A DNA stretch of 64,000 nucleotides from Paenibacillus phytorum (GTDB lineage: Bacteria > Bacillota > Bacilli > Paenibacillales > NBRC-103111), in NCBI RefSeq assembly GCF_013141715.1, contig NZ_WHOA01000095.1, positions 1 through 64,000 of the forward strand, written 5' to 3'. Both the position numbers and the translations under genes were made by a program. Below the pieces are notes generated by a model, which saw nothing but the letters and a program-made list of their open reading frames with translations, was not told the origin of the DNA and searched no databases. Below are positions 15,580 to 23,777 of this stretch, in pieces. Numbering within the stretch: position 1 is the stretch's first letter; every line of letters begins with the position of its first letter.

Positions 15580-16253
15580 GCAAAATTAGAATTTACGATA
15601 TCGCAGCTGGACTGCAACTGTATATGGTTAACGATAAAACTTCTGTTCGAATACAAGAGAAAATGGATGTAGAAATAGGCTCGTTTGATACAGACCTTGG
15701 TGAACGGCAAGTGGAACTGGAGCAACAAAACATACATTTTGAAGTTGCCAACGAAGACGACCCCATACCCGGGTGGGTGAAGGTTAATTCTGCAATTGGT
15801 CGATTTGGGGAAATGCTTGCAATTGAACACTTGGAAGTCGTGCATCCTGGTATGGTAAAGCTGGTCTCCGGAAATGCGAGGATTGGGTACGACATCGAAG
15901 TTTATATAGATGGCGAAACGCACGCGTTTGAAGTCAAAACTACGACGCAAAATAACAATAAATTTTACATCAGCCATAACGAACTACGGGTCGCTAACAT
16001 GAAGCGAAATTGTTTTCACATCATGTTTATCAAGATTAATGATGATGAAAAAATAATTACTGGGTATATTCTGGATAACCCGATTGAAACGCTGGAGTTT
16101 GATTATGCAGCTATAACCCAATTGACAAGGCTTGCGAACATTGAAATTAAAGCCGACGGGTTTATCGTTAACATCAATGAAGAATTTATCTTGAATCAAG
16201 AGGGAATTTTACTGAACTCATACATTTCAAAAATAAGAAAATTATTGAATTAA
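15576..16253 (+). CDS. DUF3883-domain (PD-(D/E)XK-like) protein
   Basis: Starts MSKIRIYDIAAG at an ATGA overlap with the upstream gene (225 residues). The C-terminal domain has GRFGEMLAIEHLE, then GYDIEVYIDGETHAFEVKTT, the Asp and Glu-X-Lys of a DUF3883 nuclease-like core. FYISHNELRVANMKRNCFH follows as the usual substrate-side helix. DUF3883 domains sit in restriction and other defence proteins. The N-terminal 65 residues are not recognised. With the preceding zinc-ribbon protein it forms a two-gene operon, perhaps a DNA-binding unit and its nuclease. Confidence 0.75.
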   Translation: MSKIRIYDIAAGLQLYMVNDKTSVRIQEKMDVEIGSFDTDLGERQVELEQQNIHFEVANEDDPIPGWVKVNSAIGRFGEMLAIEHLEVVHPGMVKLVSGNARIGYDIEVYIDGETHAFEVKTTTQNNNKFYISHNELRVANMKRNCFHIMFIKINDDEKIITGYILDNPIETLEFDYAAITQLTRLANIEIKADGFIVNINEEFILNQEGILLNSYISKIRKLLN

Positions 16254-16512
16254 AGGAAAAGAATTATAGATGATTCGGCTTCTAGGTGGTTCCCTATTTT
16301 GATTATTGACGGGCAGGTTAAAGTAATGGTTCAACCAAATTTCGTTTACTGTAAAAATCCGGATTTGCATGATTGCTAAGGAATAAAAATTTCTCGAAAA
16401 TGAGGCTGTCACATGTCACCAGGTATTCATGTTATTAAGTTGAGGTAACAACCGGAGTTTGGGAAAAGTTCATTCGATTTTTCAATAACGACTCAATTAC
16501 CAAGGAGAACTC

Positions 16513-17502
16513 ATGGACCCAAAGATAAAATCAGTGTTCCTGGACGAACATGCCGTAGAAGGCGCTGCGCGGTTTGGCGTCAGCCCAAAGGAGTTGACTT
16601 TCATTGGAGGCTTCCAGAACTTTATTTATTCCTATAATCGCGATAAATTGAAATACATTCTCCGTTTTACCCCGAGCACTCTTCGCACGTGGGACGGACT
16701 TGCAGCTGAAATTGAATGGATTCGTTATCTTTCTGAGAATGGTTTGTCGGTCTCGGATTCGGTATATTCGGTTGATGGAAAGGACTTCGAACGAATCCAA
16801 GGAAATATGATTGATTTCTACGTGACCTCCTTCAGACACGCACCCGGTCGTAAAATTGGTTACCCAGAATGCCTAGGTAATTCCATACTTTATGAACAAT
16901 GCGGACGAATGACCGGCCGTCTCCATGATCTTGCTAAGGAGTACAAACCTACGGCCAAAAGACATACGTGGGAGAATAATGAATACCTCTTACGGGCCAG
17001 AAATTACATACCGTCAGAGCAACAACAAATTCTTCTTGCCCTTGATGAACTTAAATCACTTTTGGCTAGTCTGCCTGTTACTGTTGATAACTTCGGTTTA
17101 ATTCACGGGGATATCAATGTAGGAAATTTCACAGTTGATGAATCAGGGGAAATAACGCTCTTCGACTTCGACGAATGCCAGTACAGTTGGTATACCGAAG
17201 ACATTGCCATCCAGCTCTATTACTTGCTGTATGTATTCGGGGAAGATTCGAAGTCCGAACGGAAGGTGCAGTACGAACTTTTCATTAAACATTTCGAGCA
17301 AGGTTATACAGAGGATGGCCGTCAAATGCCTGAAGGCTGGAAGGAACAGCTTGGGCTCTTCCTTAGACTAAGAGAAATTATCGTATTCGTCGGTATTCAC
17401 CGGAGCTGGGATTTAAGTCAACCAGACGATTGGACACGAGATTTTTTGCAAGATAGTCGCATGCGGATTACAAAAGGAATTTCGTTAATCGACGAGTTTT
17501 GA
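16513..17502 (+). CDS. Phosphotransferase of the APH/choline-kinase family
   Basis: A 329-residue cytoplasmic kinase-fold enzyme. Key motifs are LIHGDINVGNFTVD (catalytic Asp about 199, Asn about 203) and LFDFDECQYSWYTEDIA (Mg-binding DFD near 219-221). It therefore phosphorylates a small molecule: an aminoglycoside, macrolide, homoserine-like or other alcohol; the substrate is not readable. N-lobe strand YILRFTPSTLR provides the ATP side. Ribosome site AAGGAGAA. It stands alone between the DUF3883 operon and a serine hydrolase gene, and looks like ordinary cargo rather than a defence gene. Confidence 0.8.
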   Translation: MDPKIKSVFLDEHAVEGAARFGVSPKELTFIGGFQNFIYSYNRDKLKYILRFTPSTLRTWDGLAAEIEWIRYLSENGLSVSDSVYSVDGKDFERIQGNMIDFYVTSFRHAPGRKIGYPECLGNSILYEQCGRMTGRLHDLAKEYKPTAKRHTWENNEYLLRARNYIPSEQQQILLALDELKSLLASLPVTVDNFGLIHGDINVGNFTVDESGEITLFDFDECQYSWYTEDIAIQLYYLLYVFGEDSKSERKVQYELFIKHFEQGYTEDGRQMPEGWKEQLGLFLRLREIIVFVGIHRSWDLSQPDDWTRDFLQDSRMRITKGISLIDEF

Positions 17503-17663
17503 ACACCTAAAATGGCAGATATTATTAAACTAATGGAAACTATAGTTGAGGAGCATGCTTCGCGGCAGTTCCTCTTTTATTTATTAAAGTAACTGGCAGG
17601 ATTGCCTTGTAATCTCCCGAATAACTAGTACATATTTCATTCAATAATGGGGAGAGAAGTGAA

Positions 17664-18653
17664 ATGGATTATATTAAATCCAATAATGGTTTTGATGAAC
17701 TTAATCGTTATGTTTTGAGTATTAGGAATCTGATATCTGCCTCTGCAGCATCGGTTTTAGTTATGCAAAATGACCATATCGTGAACGAGTGTTATGCAGG
17801 CAATCATGATAAATCTCCGAACAGTCGATCAATAGATGCAAAATCGCAATTCAATGTCGCATCCATACGTAAAACTTATCTGGGCTTCGCAATTAGTCTT
17901 GCTCTATATGAAGGAAAAATAAGAAGCATCAATGATTATGTAACTGAATATTTAGAGGATCTGGATGAAAATGTGTTAAATAATACAACGATACGACATC
18001 TCTTGACCCACACTCACGGTTTACAAGGCCCCAACAAAAGACTTTTTCCGCCTGGAACAGACTGGAAGTATAACAACGCTGGTGTTAATTTACTTATTAG
18101 GATTATTCAAAAGATTTTTGATAAGTCTCTTACACAGGTATTAGAGGAAAGAATATTTAAACCTCTTGGATTCACAGAGACTGGGTGGAGAAAAGAGAAA
18201 AATGATAAGTTGGTTTGGCTTTATGAGGACTACAGAGGAGACCAAGGCGGCGAGGCTAATCTATTTGTAAGTACACGGGAGTTAGCCTACTGGGGACAGA
18301 TACATCTTACTAAAGGGAAATATAAGGGACAACAAATAATACCTAGTTCGATATTTGAACAATCTATTTCAATTGTGACTCCGAGCCGTCTTGATGAAAC
18401 TTATCCTCGAAATGGATTCTTCTGGTGGGTACAAGACAAGCCCCGCCCCTTGTCCGAACTAGGTAATGAACTTCCTAAGGGGTCCTATCAATCGCTTGGT
18501 TTTTACGGCAATGCTGTGTTAGTTATTCCTGAGTATAATATTGTGGCCGTTCGAATGTTAAACCAAATTGAACCGAACCCAACAGAATATGATTATTTGA
18601 AAGACATTCAAAGCTTTGGAAACCTAGTGCTAAAAAGTTGCTTGTCACAATAA
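17664..18653 (+). CDS. Serine hydrolase of the beta-lactamase (class C) family
   Basis: A 329-residue protein with the SxxK motif SIRK (Ser67, Lys70) and the YxN motif in WKYNNAGVN (Tyr about 135). HLLTHTHGL is a family marker, and LGFYGNAVLV stands at the place of the KTG-like strand. No signal peptide is seen, so it probably works in the cytoplasm as an esterase or peptidase rather than a classical beta-lactamase. Start supported by GGGGAGAGAAG. Directly after its stop comes a truncated restriction-enzyme remnant. A neighbour-based function is not obvious. Confidence 0.8.
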   Translation: MDYIKSNNGFDELNRYVLSIRNLISASAASVLVMQNDHIVNECYAGNHDKSPNSRSIDAKSQFNVASIRKTYLGFAISLALYEGKIRSINDYVTEYLEDLDENVLNNTTIRHLLTHTHGLQGPNKRLFPPGTDWKYNNAGVNLLIRIIQKIFDKSLTQVLEERIFKPLGFTETGWRKEKNDKLVWLYEDYRGDQGGEANLFVSTRELAYWGQIHLTKGKYKGQQIIPSSIFEQSISIVTPSRLDETYPRNGFFWWVQDKPRPLSELGNELPKGSYQSLGFYGNAVLVIPEYNIVAVRMLNQIEPNPTEYDYLKDIQSFGNLVLKSCLSQ

Positions 18654-18654
18654 T

Positions 18655-19154
18655 TTGATTCTTTCATTAAGCGTAAAAGACTGGGATATGATTGTCATTA
18701 AAAGTTTAGATGATGGTACAAATAGACTTTTAGCAGTTATTGAGTTTAAGTCCATGCATGGATCTGTAGGTAATATTTTAAACAACCGCACAGAGGAAGC
18801 AGTAGGTAGTAGCCATGATTTGTGGAAAGCTTTTGAACATGGTGCCTTTGGAGCCTCTCGTCCCTTTCTTGGATATATATATGTCATGAGCGACCATCCA
18901 TCAAATCTTTTAGGAATTGATAGAAGAAATATGCTTTTCCAACCACTTGAAGAGTACATGAGGTTTCCACGTACGAGGATGCAGCTAATTATGAGGAACG
19001 TGCGGAATTATTCATGATTAAAATGGTTCAAGAACAGCTTTATAATAACTGCGCTCTTATAATCGCTGATACAGTAAATCACGGGAATTATCGTACTCCT
19101 AATGAAGAGTTGTCGATTGACATTTTGGTTGGTCATATCGTTGCTTATCAATAG
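18655..19154 (+). pseudogene. Truncated, frameshifted XhoI/PaeR7I-type restriction endonuclease
   Basis: Translation from 18655 gives KDWDMIVIK, LLAVIEFKSMHG, NILNNRTEEAVGSSHDLW and GASRPFLGYIYVM, the catalytic core (Asp, then Glu-X-Lys) of the XhoI/PaeR7I family. The N-terminal third is missing. Near 18970-18985 the family-like sequence moves to another frame and continues as YEERAELFMIKMVQEQLY up to TAG at 19152. No methyltransferase gene is nearby. It is a dead remnant of a type II system. A hairpin with T run at about 19176-19213 follows. Confidence 0.8.
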
Positions 19155-19500
19155 AATAAATTGATTAATATCGAAAACCAACATCCCGATATTTGGCATG
19201 TAGGTTTTTTTATTAAATAAAACCCTAACCACCGGAGCTACCATCATCAGCAGATTGAGACGTTGGGAGGATCAATTGTAGATGTAGCTCACCCCGAAAA
19301 GAACAAATATCGGGCATTTTTTAAAAAGAAAAACCGCCGAAATAGGTGGCGAAGCTTAAATGGTATCATCAACCTAGAACGTAACTTGATTTACATACTT
19401 ATAACCAAATAACTGATTTTCACGCGATTCAGCTTCCAGATCCTCTTCAGCAGATTATATCTACTAGGCATTGTAACACTAAATCTAACTTGCTATTGTA
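19155..19500. other. Noncoding segment with fragments
   Basis: Holds a terminator-like hairpin ending in seven T (about 19176-19213). After it an unrecognised coding remnant on the plus strand reads TLGGSIVDVAHPEKNKYRAF and is soon closed by stops. No complete gene is visible. Confidence 0.4.
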
Positions 19501-19542
19501 GAAACAACCCAAGTACATAAATTACGGTACTTGGGTTGTTTC
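19501..19542 (-). terminator. Bidirectional terminator after the XRE regulator gene
   Basis: Long near-perfect inverted repeat AGAAACAACCCAAGTAC / GTACTTGGGTTGTTTCT, 17 bases after the stop of the regulator gene. Confidence 0.8.
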
Positions 19543-19558
19543 TAAATTAACAAAATAG

Positions 19559-19912
19559 TTATTTGGCGTCATACGCCTTCAAAACGTCCTCGATCAATCT
19601 TGTAATAGTTGCTACTTCTCCAAGTTTACGACCCGTAAGTAAATGAATTAAGTAATCAATCAACCGATCCTTTTCTATTTGGTCTTTAGACTGTAATCCA
19701 ATATAGGAACTAAACAAATCACCTGGTCGAATTTCTAAGGCTTCTACAATTCGTTCAAGTGTATCCAGCGATATATTTTTCTCTCCACGCTCTATTCCAC
19801 CTACATATGATTGAGGCTGTTGTACTTTCTCACCCAATTGCTCTTGAGTAAGCCCTCTATTTTTGCGAACCATTCTTATTCTTGCACCTACATGTACTGA
19901 TAGTTTAGGCAT
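19559..19912 (-). CDS. XRE-family HTH transcriptional regulator
   Basis: A 117-residue protein. Residues 7-62 form an XRE/Cro helix-turn-helix: IRMVRKNRGLTQEQLGEKV, YVGGIERGEKN and LERIVEALEIRPGDLF. The C-terminal 50 residues are helical (LIDYLIHLLTGRKLGEVATI) and probably form the dimer. It is divergent from the DndB-like gene at 20053, with a 140-base shared region, and so likely controls it. A small XRE regulator beside dnd-type genes is a common arrangement. Confidence 0.85.
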   Translation of the reverse strand: MPKLSVHVGARIRMVRKNRGLTQEQLGEKVQQPQSYVGGIERGEKNISLDTLERIVEALEIRPGDLFSSYIGLQSKDQIEKDRLIDYLIHLLTGRKLGEVATITRLIEDVLKAYDAK

Positions 19913-20052
19913 GTGTCCACCACCTCACTATCAGCTTAAGTAAGTAGACATCTAAGTTAAATACACCTATAACATATATAACCAATTGATTTTAGATCTT
20001 ATAAGATCTATATTTAAAGTAAATAATCCATATAATATAAGGGGTAATCAGC

Positions 20053-21045
20053 ATGAATACACTTCCAGCTCAAATCGTTATCGAAAATGTCCTACAGTGT
20101 AAAATGCGCGGAAAGGTAGCTTATCAAAGCCATTTTCCTTCTTCGGTCGGGCTACAACTCATATATGTAAAACCTTTTGACTTACCTTCTGGTAAAGGAT
20201 ATCAACGGCCTGTAGATTCTAAAAGGTGCGAGGATTTCGCGAGCTATTTATCTAAGGGGGAAGACGCTCTTTTTACTCCTATTTTATTAAACGCTGCTTC
20301 GAATTGGGAATTTTCATACTACGATAGGCAACGACCATCTTACGGTCGACTGTTTTGTAGAGGAAAGGCTTCATTAATGGATGGACAGCATCGAATGGGC
20401 GGAATAGAGAAATACACACGGGAAACAAACTCGGATTTAAATGTTCCTTTTCTTGCCTTTCATTCTTTAGATGAAGATGAGGAGGTAAAGCTATTTGATA
20501 CTATCAATACAAAAGCAAAGGGTATAGGTCCGTCACTCAGCAAGTTCTTGCGTCGAGACTCCGATGACATCAGCTGGGTAGCTACAGAGCTCATGGTACG
20601 CAAAGAAAGCCCTTTTTATAATATCGGTAGTATCATTGGAAAACGCAGTAAAGGTCGTCACGTGACTCTCCAGAACGTCTACAGAACACTTCATCATTTA
20701 ACAGCAGATTACCGGATTTCCAGCTTATCAAAAGAAGAAAAATTGGCTGTGGCTATGACTTATTATGATACCATTCGGCAAACATTTAATTCTGAATGGT
20801 CTGATTATAAAGGCTTTCGATTAACGCATATCGTCTGCTTAGACGCTCTTTCTTTGGCAGGAAATCATGTATTACTTAAATGTATGCCCGAGGGCAAGAA
20901 ACGTATCGATCTCACAGCCATTCAGAGGCACGTAAAACGCTTATCTTTGGATTGGTCATCCCAAGGACCACTTAAGTACTTAAAAGGCATGAGTGGGTCG
21001 AGAACGCTTGCTACAGACTTAAAAGAACAAATGCTTCCCGCTTAA
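20053..21045 (+). CDS. DndB-like DGQHR-domain protein (orphan)
   Basis: A 330-residue protein with the ParB-related DGQHR motif, LMDGQHRMGGI (Asp110, Gln112, His113, Arg114). The early block VGLQLIYVKPFDL and KGYQRPVDSKR and the later FDTINTKAKG are also family features. DndB binds DNA and regulates phosphorothioation genes. Here dndACDE are absent from the window, so this copy is an orphan or part of an unknown system with the divergent XRE regulator. Its stop lies inside a hairpin terminator. A decayed copy of its last 45 codons and of the terminator lies at 22456-22596. Confidence 0.8.
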   Translation: MNTLPAQIVIENVLQCKMRGKVAYQSHFPSSVGLQLIYVKPFDLPSGKGYQRPVDSKRCEDFASYLSKGEDALFTPILLNAASNWEFSYYDRQRPSYGRLFCRGKASLMDGQHRMGGIEKYTRETNSDLNVPFLAFHSLDEDEEVKLFDTINTKAKGIGPSLSKFLRRDSDDISWVATELMVRKESPFYNIGSIIGKRSKGRHVTLQNVYRTLHHLTADYRISSLSKEEKLAVAMTYYDTIRQTFNSEWSDYKGFRLTHIVCLDALSLAGNHVLLKCMPEGKKRIDLTAIQRHVKRLSLDWSSQGPLKYLKGMSGSRTLATDLKEQMLPA

Positions 21046-21060
21046 TGGGAAGCATTTGTA
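21028..21060 (+). terminator. Terminator overlapping the end of the dndB-like gene
   Basis: AAATGCTTCCCG / TGGGAAGCATTT stem containing the stop codon. The same stem recurs at 22562-22596. Confidence 0.8.
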
Positions 21061-21071
21061 TTATATATTAC

Positions 21072-22328
21072 TTATTCTTTTATTACATCCAGTACAAAAT
21101 TGTGAAAATGAGCGTTAGTTTTGATCATAATCTCATATGTGCCTCCACCATAATAAATACTTCTCTTTAATTCTCGAACGACTTCAGCTTTATTTCCTTC
21201 ACAACATAAGTTTATCGCACGTGAGTATGCTTTTTTAGCTTTTGATTTGTATTTTGCTTCTCTTTCATCAAAGAAATATCCAAAGATCATTGAACCAATA
21301 ACATACGGAAATAAAACCACTTTAAATAATCTATCTACGAATTCTTTCAGTTCTTTATAATTAGATGTTTGAATCTTAATTATAGTTTCGTGGTAAAACT
21401 CATTGTTAGTTGGGAACCAATTTAAAAAGCTACTCAATAGGATTGCAATTTGGTTAGAGTACATTAAAATTAGAGCTGATATGATCCCAAAAAAGATACT
21501 GTTAAACTTAAAAGAAAGTTTCACTTTTTCGGTCAAGTAAGCAGGTGTTGCAAAAAACAACAATCCTTGGATAATAAAAGAAACCCCTAGATCAATAATT
21601 ACATATTCAGTAAAATGATCTGATGCAAGAAAAGGTAGTAAGATCACATTGCTCAAAATATTGTCATAATAAAATGAAATAAAACTAGAATCATTTTCAA
21701 AATAAGAAACAGTAAATCCTAAAATAAATGTAATGGAGGCTAGCAATACAAAAAAACTAAAAATAGTCGAGAATGCTATAATAAATTGAAAGAAAAGACG
21801 ATGACTAAAACGGAATATACAATACTTAATTCCTAAAGCAACAATACTTAGCAAAATAAATAACGCTATATATTCGACGTTCGAATTAAATTTATAACTT
21901 AAATTAAGGTTATTAGAGAATAAACCTAAATATACACTTGTTTGAAGTAAAAAACTGTAAAAAATATATACTATCATTTCAATCCATTGTCGCCTGTTTT
22001 TCAAATCTGATCGATATTCATTTGCCTTAAAATACTTTAAGTCTGAAATATCTCTTCTTAATTTAAGTAGGTATGTAATCATTCTATAGCCCGCACAAAT
22101 AAAAAGAGCATAAAAGAGAATATCCAGAAAAAATATGCCTATTTGAAATCCTTTATACACTAACCAAATACTTGTAAAAATGCAAGGCAAATTTAATGCA
22201 AAAAATAACAAAGGTAAGTTTCTATCATTCATGGTAAGTATTTTCTTAAATATAAAAATAATAGATAATAATAATATTCTTAGAGTTATCTTGGTAAACT
22301 CCCATGCATATTTAGTTATATTATTCAT
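21072..22328 (-). CDS. Polytopic membrane protein, unrecognised
   Basis: I start it at the ATG preceded by AAAGGAAA (418 residues from MNNITKYAW). It has about nine hydrophobic segments, for example LRILLLSIIFIFKKIL, PLLFFALNLPCIFTSIWLVY, YIALFILLSIVALGIKYCIF and IIAFSTIFSFFVLLASITFI. The C-terminal 75 residues are soluble and charged, with EAKYKSKAKKAYSRAINL and VVRELKRSIYYGGGTYEIMI. No transporter motif is visible. It is convergent with the dndB-like gene, and sits between that gene's 3' end and a decayed copy of the same 3' end. It appears to have been inserted there. Could be an effector that acts on the membrane (inference). Confidence 0.6.
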   Translation of the reverse strand: MNNITKYAWEFTKITLRILLLSIIFIFKKILTMNDRNLPLLFFALNLPCIFTSIWLVYKGFQIGIFFLDILFYALFICAGYRMITYLLKLRRDISDLKYFKANEYRSDLKNRRQWIEMIVYIFYSFLLQTSVYLGLFSNNLNLSYKFNSNVEYIALFILLSIVALGIKYCIFRFSHRLFFQFIIAFSTIFSFFVLLASITFILGFTVSYFENDSSFISFYYDNILSNVILLPFLASDHFTEYVIIDLGVSFIIQGLLFFATPAYLTEKVKLSFKFNSIFFGIISALILMYSNQIAILLSSFLNWFPTNNEFYHETIIKIQTSNYKELKEFVDRLFKVVLFPYVIGSMIFGYFFDEREAKYKSKAKKAYSRAINLCCEGNKAEVVRELKRSIYYGGGTYEIMIKTNAHFHNFVLDVIKE

Positions 22329-22455
22329 ATAATTTCCTTTATACACTTATTTTATAATAGTATAATTAACGTCTCAGAAATTTCGACAATAATTCCCAAT
22401 TTCCTTCTTTAGCTTATTATTTGACCTTTTGGAAGCAATTTCACTAAACCCAAGG
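22329..22455. other. Noncoding segment upstream of the membrane protein gene
   Basis: AT-rich; likely holds the promoter of the membrane protein gene on the minus strand. I see no further feature. Confidence 0.4.
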
Positions 22456-22596
22456 CCATTCAACGGTAGTAGAACGATACCTTTGGATTGGACAACTTAA
22501 GGGATACATAGACCTAAAAGGTATGAATGGGTCGAAATTGCTGGTACAGACTGTAAAGAACAAATGCTCCCCACATAATGGGAAGCATTTGTTTAT
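22456..22596 (+). pseudogene. Decayed copy of the dndB-like gene 3' end
   Basis: Plus-strand sequence similar to 20915-21060: the CCATTCA start, CTTTGGATTGG, GACCTAAAAGGTATGAATGG and the closing AAATGCT-CCC / GGGAAGCATTTG hairpin are all recognisable, with small deletions that break the frame. It marks a duplication around the inserted membrane protein gene. Confidence 0.75.
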
Positions 22597-22654
22597 TTAT
22601 AAATCAAAAATATTTAATTGTTTCGGTGCTAACTCCAATGGCTCCATTCTGTTT

Positions 22655-23040
22655 TCGTCAACTTAATTTTGAGCCACAGCGATCACGTTAAAATTGAGCC
22701 ACTTGTGAATCTTTGCACACCATTTATGGTGTATAATGTAAGAGATGGGGTATTAAGAATTCCCACCCCAAGTTGGAGTTGGAAAACGCTTAAAAGTGTA
22801 CCTGTTTAAGCTTGAGATAGATTTCAAGATTACCATGAATGAGTGCATCTCGTTCTTCTGTAAGGCGCTGTATTTCTTCTCTGATTCGCTCTACTGCTGC
22901 TTGCATCTCATGGATTCCTTCTTGAAGTTGCTGTGTATTCACTTTAGGCATTGTCGTTCTCGACCTCCTTATCTCGCAGTTCCATTGTTTGTCGGAAGCG
23001 GTAGGATTCGCCGTATATCTCCACACATTTTATTCGAATC
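22655..23040 (-). mobile_element. Remnant end of an IS21-like insertion sequence
   Basis: Two direct copies of a TTAAxTTGAGCCAC motif (TTAATTTTGAGCCAC near 22662 and TTAAAATTGAGCCAC near 22690) match the terminal multiple repeats of IS21-family elements. On the minus strand, 23040-22960 can be read as KCVEIYGESYRFRQTMELR, which resembles the C-terminal end of IstB helper proteins. No transposase is left. Confidence 0.5.
22790..22951 (-). CDS. Short coiled-coil protein (53 residues)
   Basis: Starts MPKVNTQQLQEGIHEMQAAV behind AAGGAGGT. Almost the whole length is a charged coiled coil (ERIREEIQRLTEERDALI). It lies between the IstB-like tail and the IS21-like end, downstream of the recombinase operon on the same strand. 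It may belong to the IS remnant or be a small accessory of the recombinases. The strong ribosome site is the main support. Confidence 0.45.
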   Translation of the reverse strand: MPKVNTQQLQEGIHEMQAAVERIREEIQRLTEERDALIHGNLEIYLKLKQVHF

Positions 23041-23770
23041 GTTGCTTTAACACACTTGAAATCCTCTTCTCAGTTCTAACATTATCTATTGATACTATTT
23101 TCCCACTCTCCTCCTCAGCCAATACCCTATCATCGTACCAATTATAAAAATCTACGGGTTTATCAAAGATACGATTTAATGCATTACTTACAACCTCAGT
23201 TTGCTTATTTCCTGTACGCAATTGGTTTATTAGAGGCACACCAGGATTATCACTATATCTAAATATTTTAAATAAAATACTTTGCATCTCGTCTCTTTGC
23301 TTTTGTAAATCTACGTTATTCTCCTTCATAGTAGTTATTATTCTTTCAGCATTATTCAACTTAATTTGGTACTTTCGCTCCTTTTCGCGACTGGCCGCTA
23401 TTTGTTTCTCTAAAGGCAGTAAATTTTGTATAAGTTTCTCTCTGTCCTCAAAGTGCAAATTGATGATATTAATAACTGAAATATTGGGAACCTCATTGTC
23501 CACTAGGGGGGCTAATTGCTGAAAGTACACTAGATTAGCTTCATCTATCATTTTTTTACCCAATCTACCATCTTTTCTCCAGAAATCCTCACCTACTAAT
23601 TTATTTGATATTTGATTTCTATAAAGTGATTTATGGTACTCAAACATTTCGCTATACTTGATCTTCCCGCTAACTTTATATTCTGTCTTATATAGGTAAA
23701 TTTGCTCTCTAACTTCGTCCTTTGTTAACTTTGTTTTTCTCCCCGCATTCACATTCTTCTCTTTAATCAT
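23030..23770 (-). CDS. TnpC-like accessory protein of the recombinase operon
   Basis: A 246-residue soluble protein. N-terminal part GRKTKLTKDEVREQIYLYKT looks like a small helix-turn-helix. A long coiled coil follows, with EKQIAASREKERKYQIKLN and NVDLQKQRDEMQSIL (about 120-170). Size, coiled coil and operon position recall TnpC of Tn554, which assists orientation and efficiency of the two recombinases. It starts 7 bases after the stop of the 558-residue recombinase gene, with GGAGATGATC as ribosome site. Its last residues (KQRFE) adjoin sequence of the IS21-like remnant, so the native C-terminus may have been altered. Confidence 0.6.
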   Translation of the reverse strand: MIKEKNVNAGRKTKLTKDEVREQIYLYKTEYKVSGKIKYSEMFEYHKSLYRNQISNKLVGEDFWRKDGRLGKKMIDEANLVYFQQLAPLVDNEVPNISVINIINLHFEDREKLIQNLLPLEKQIAASREKERKYQIKLNNAERIITTMKENNVDLQKQRDEMQSILFKIFRYSDNPGVPLINQLRTGNKQTEVVSNALNRIFDKPVDFYNWYDDRVLAEEESGKIVSIDNVRTEKRISSVLKQRFE

Positions 23771-23777
23771 GATCAGA

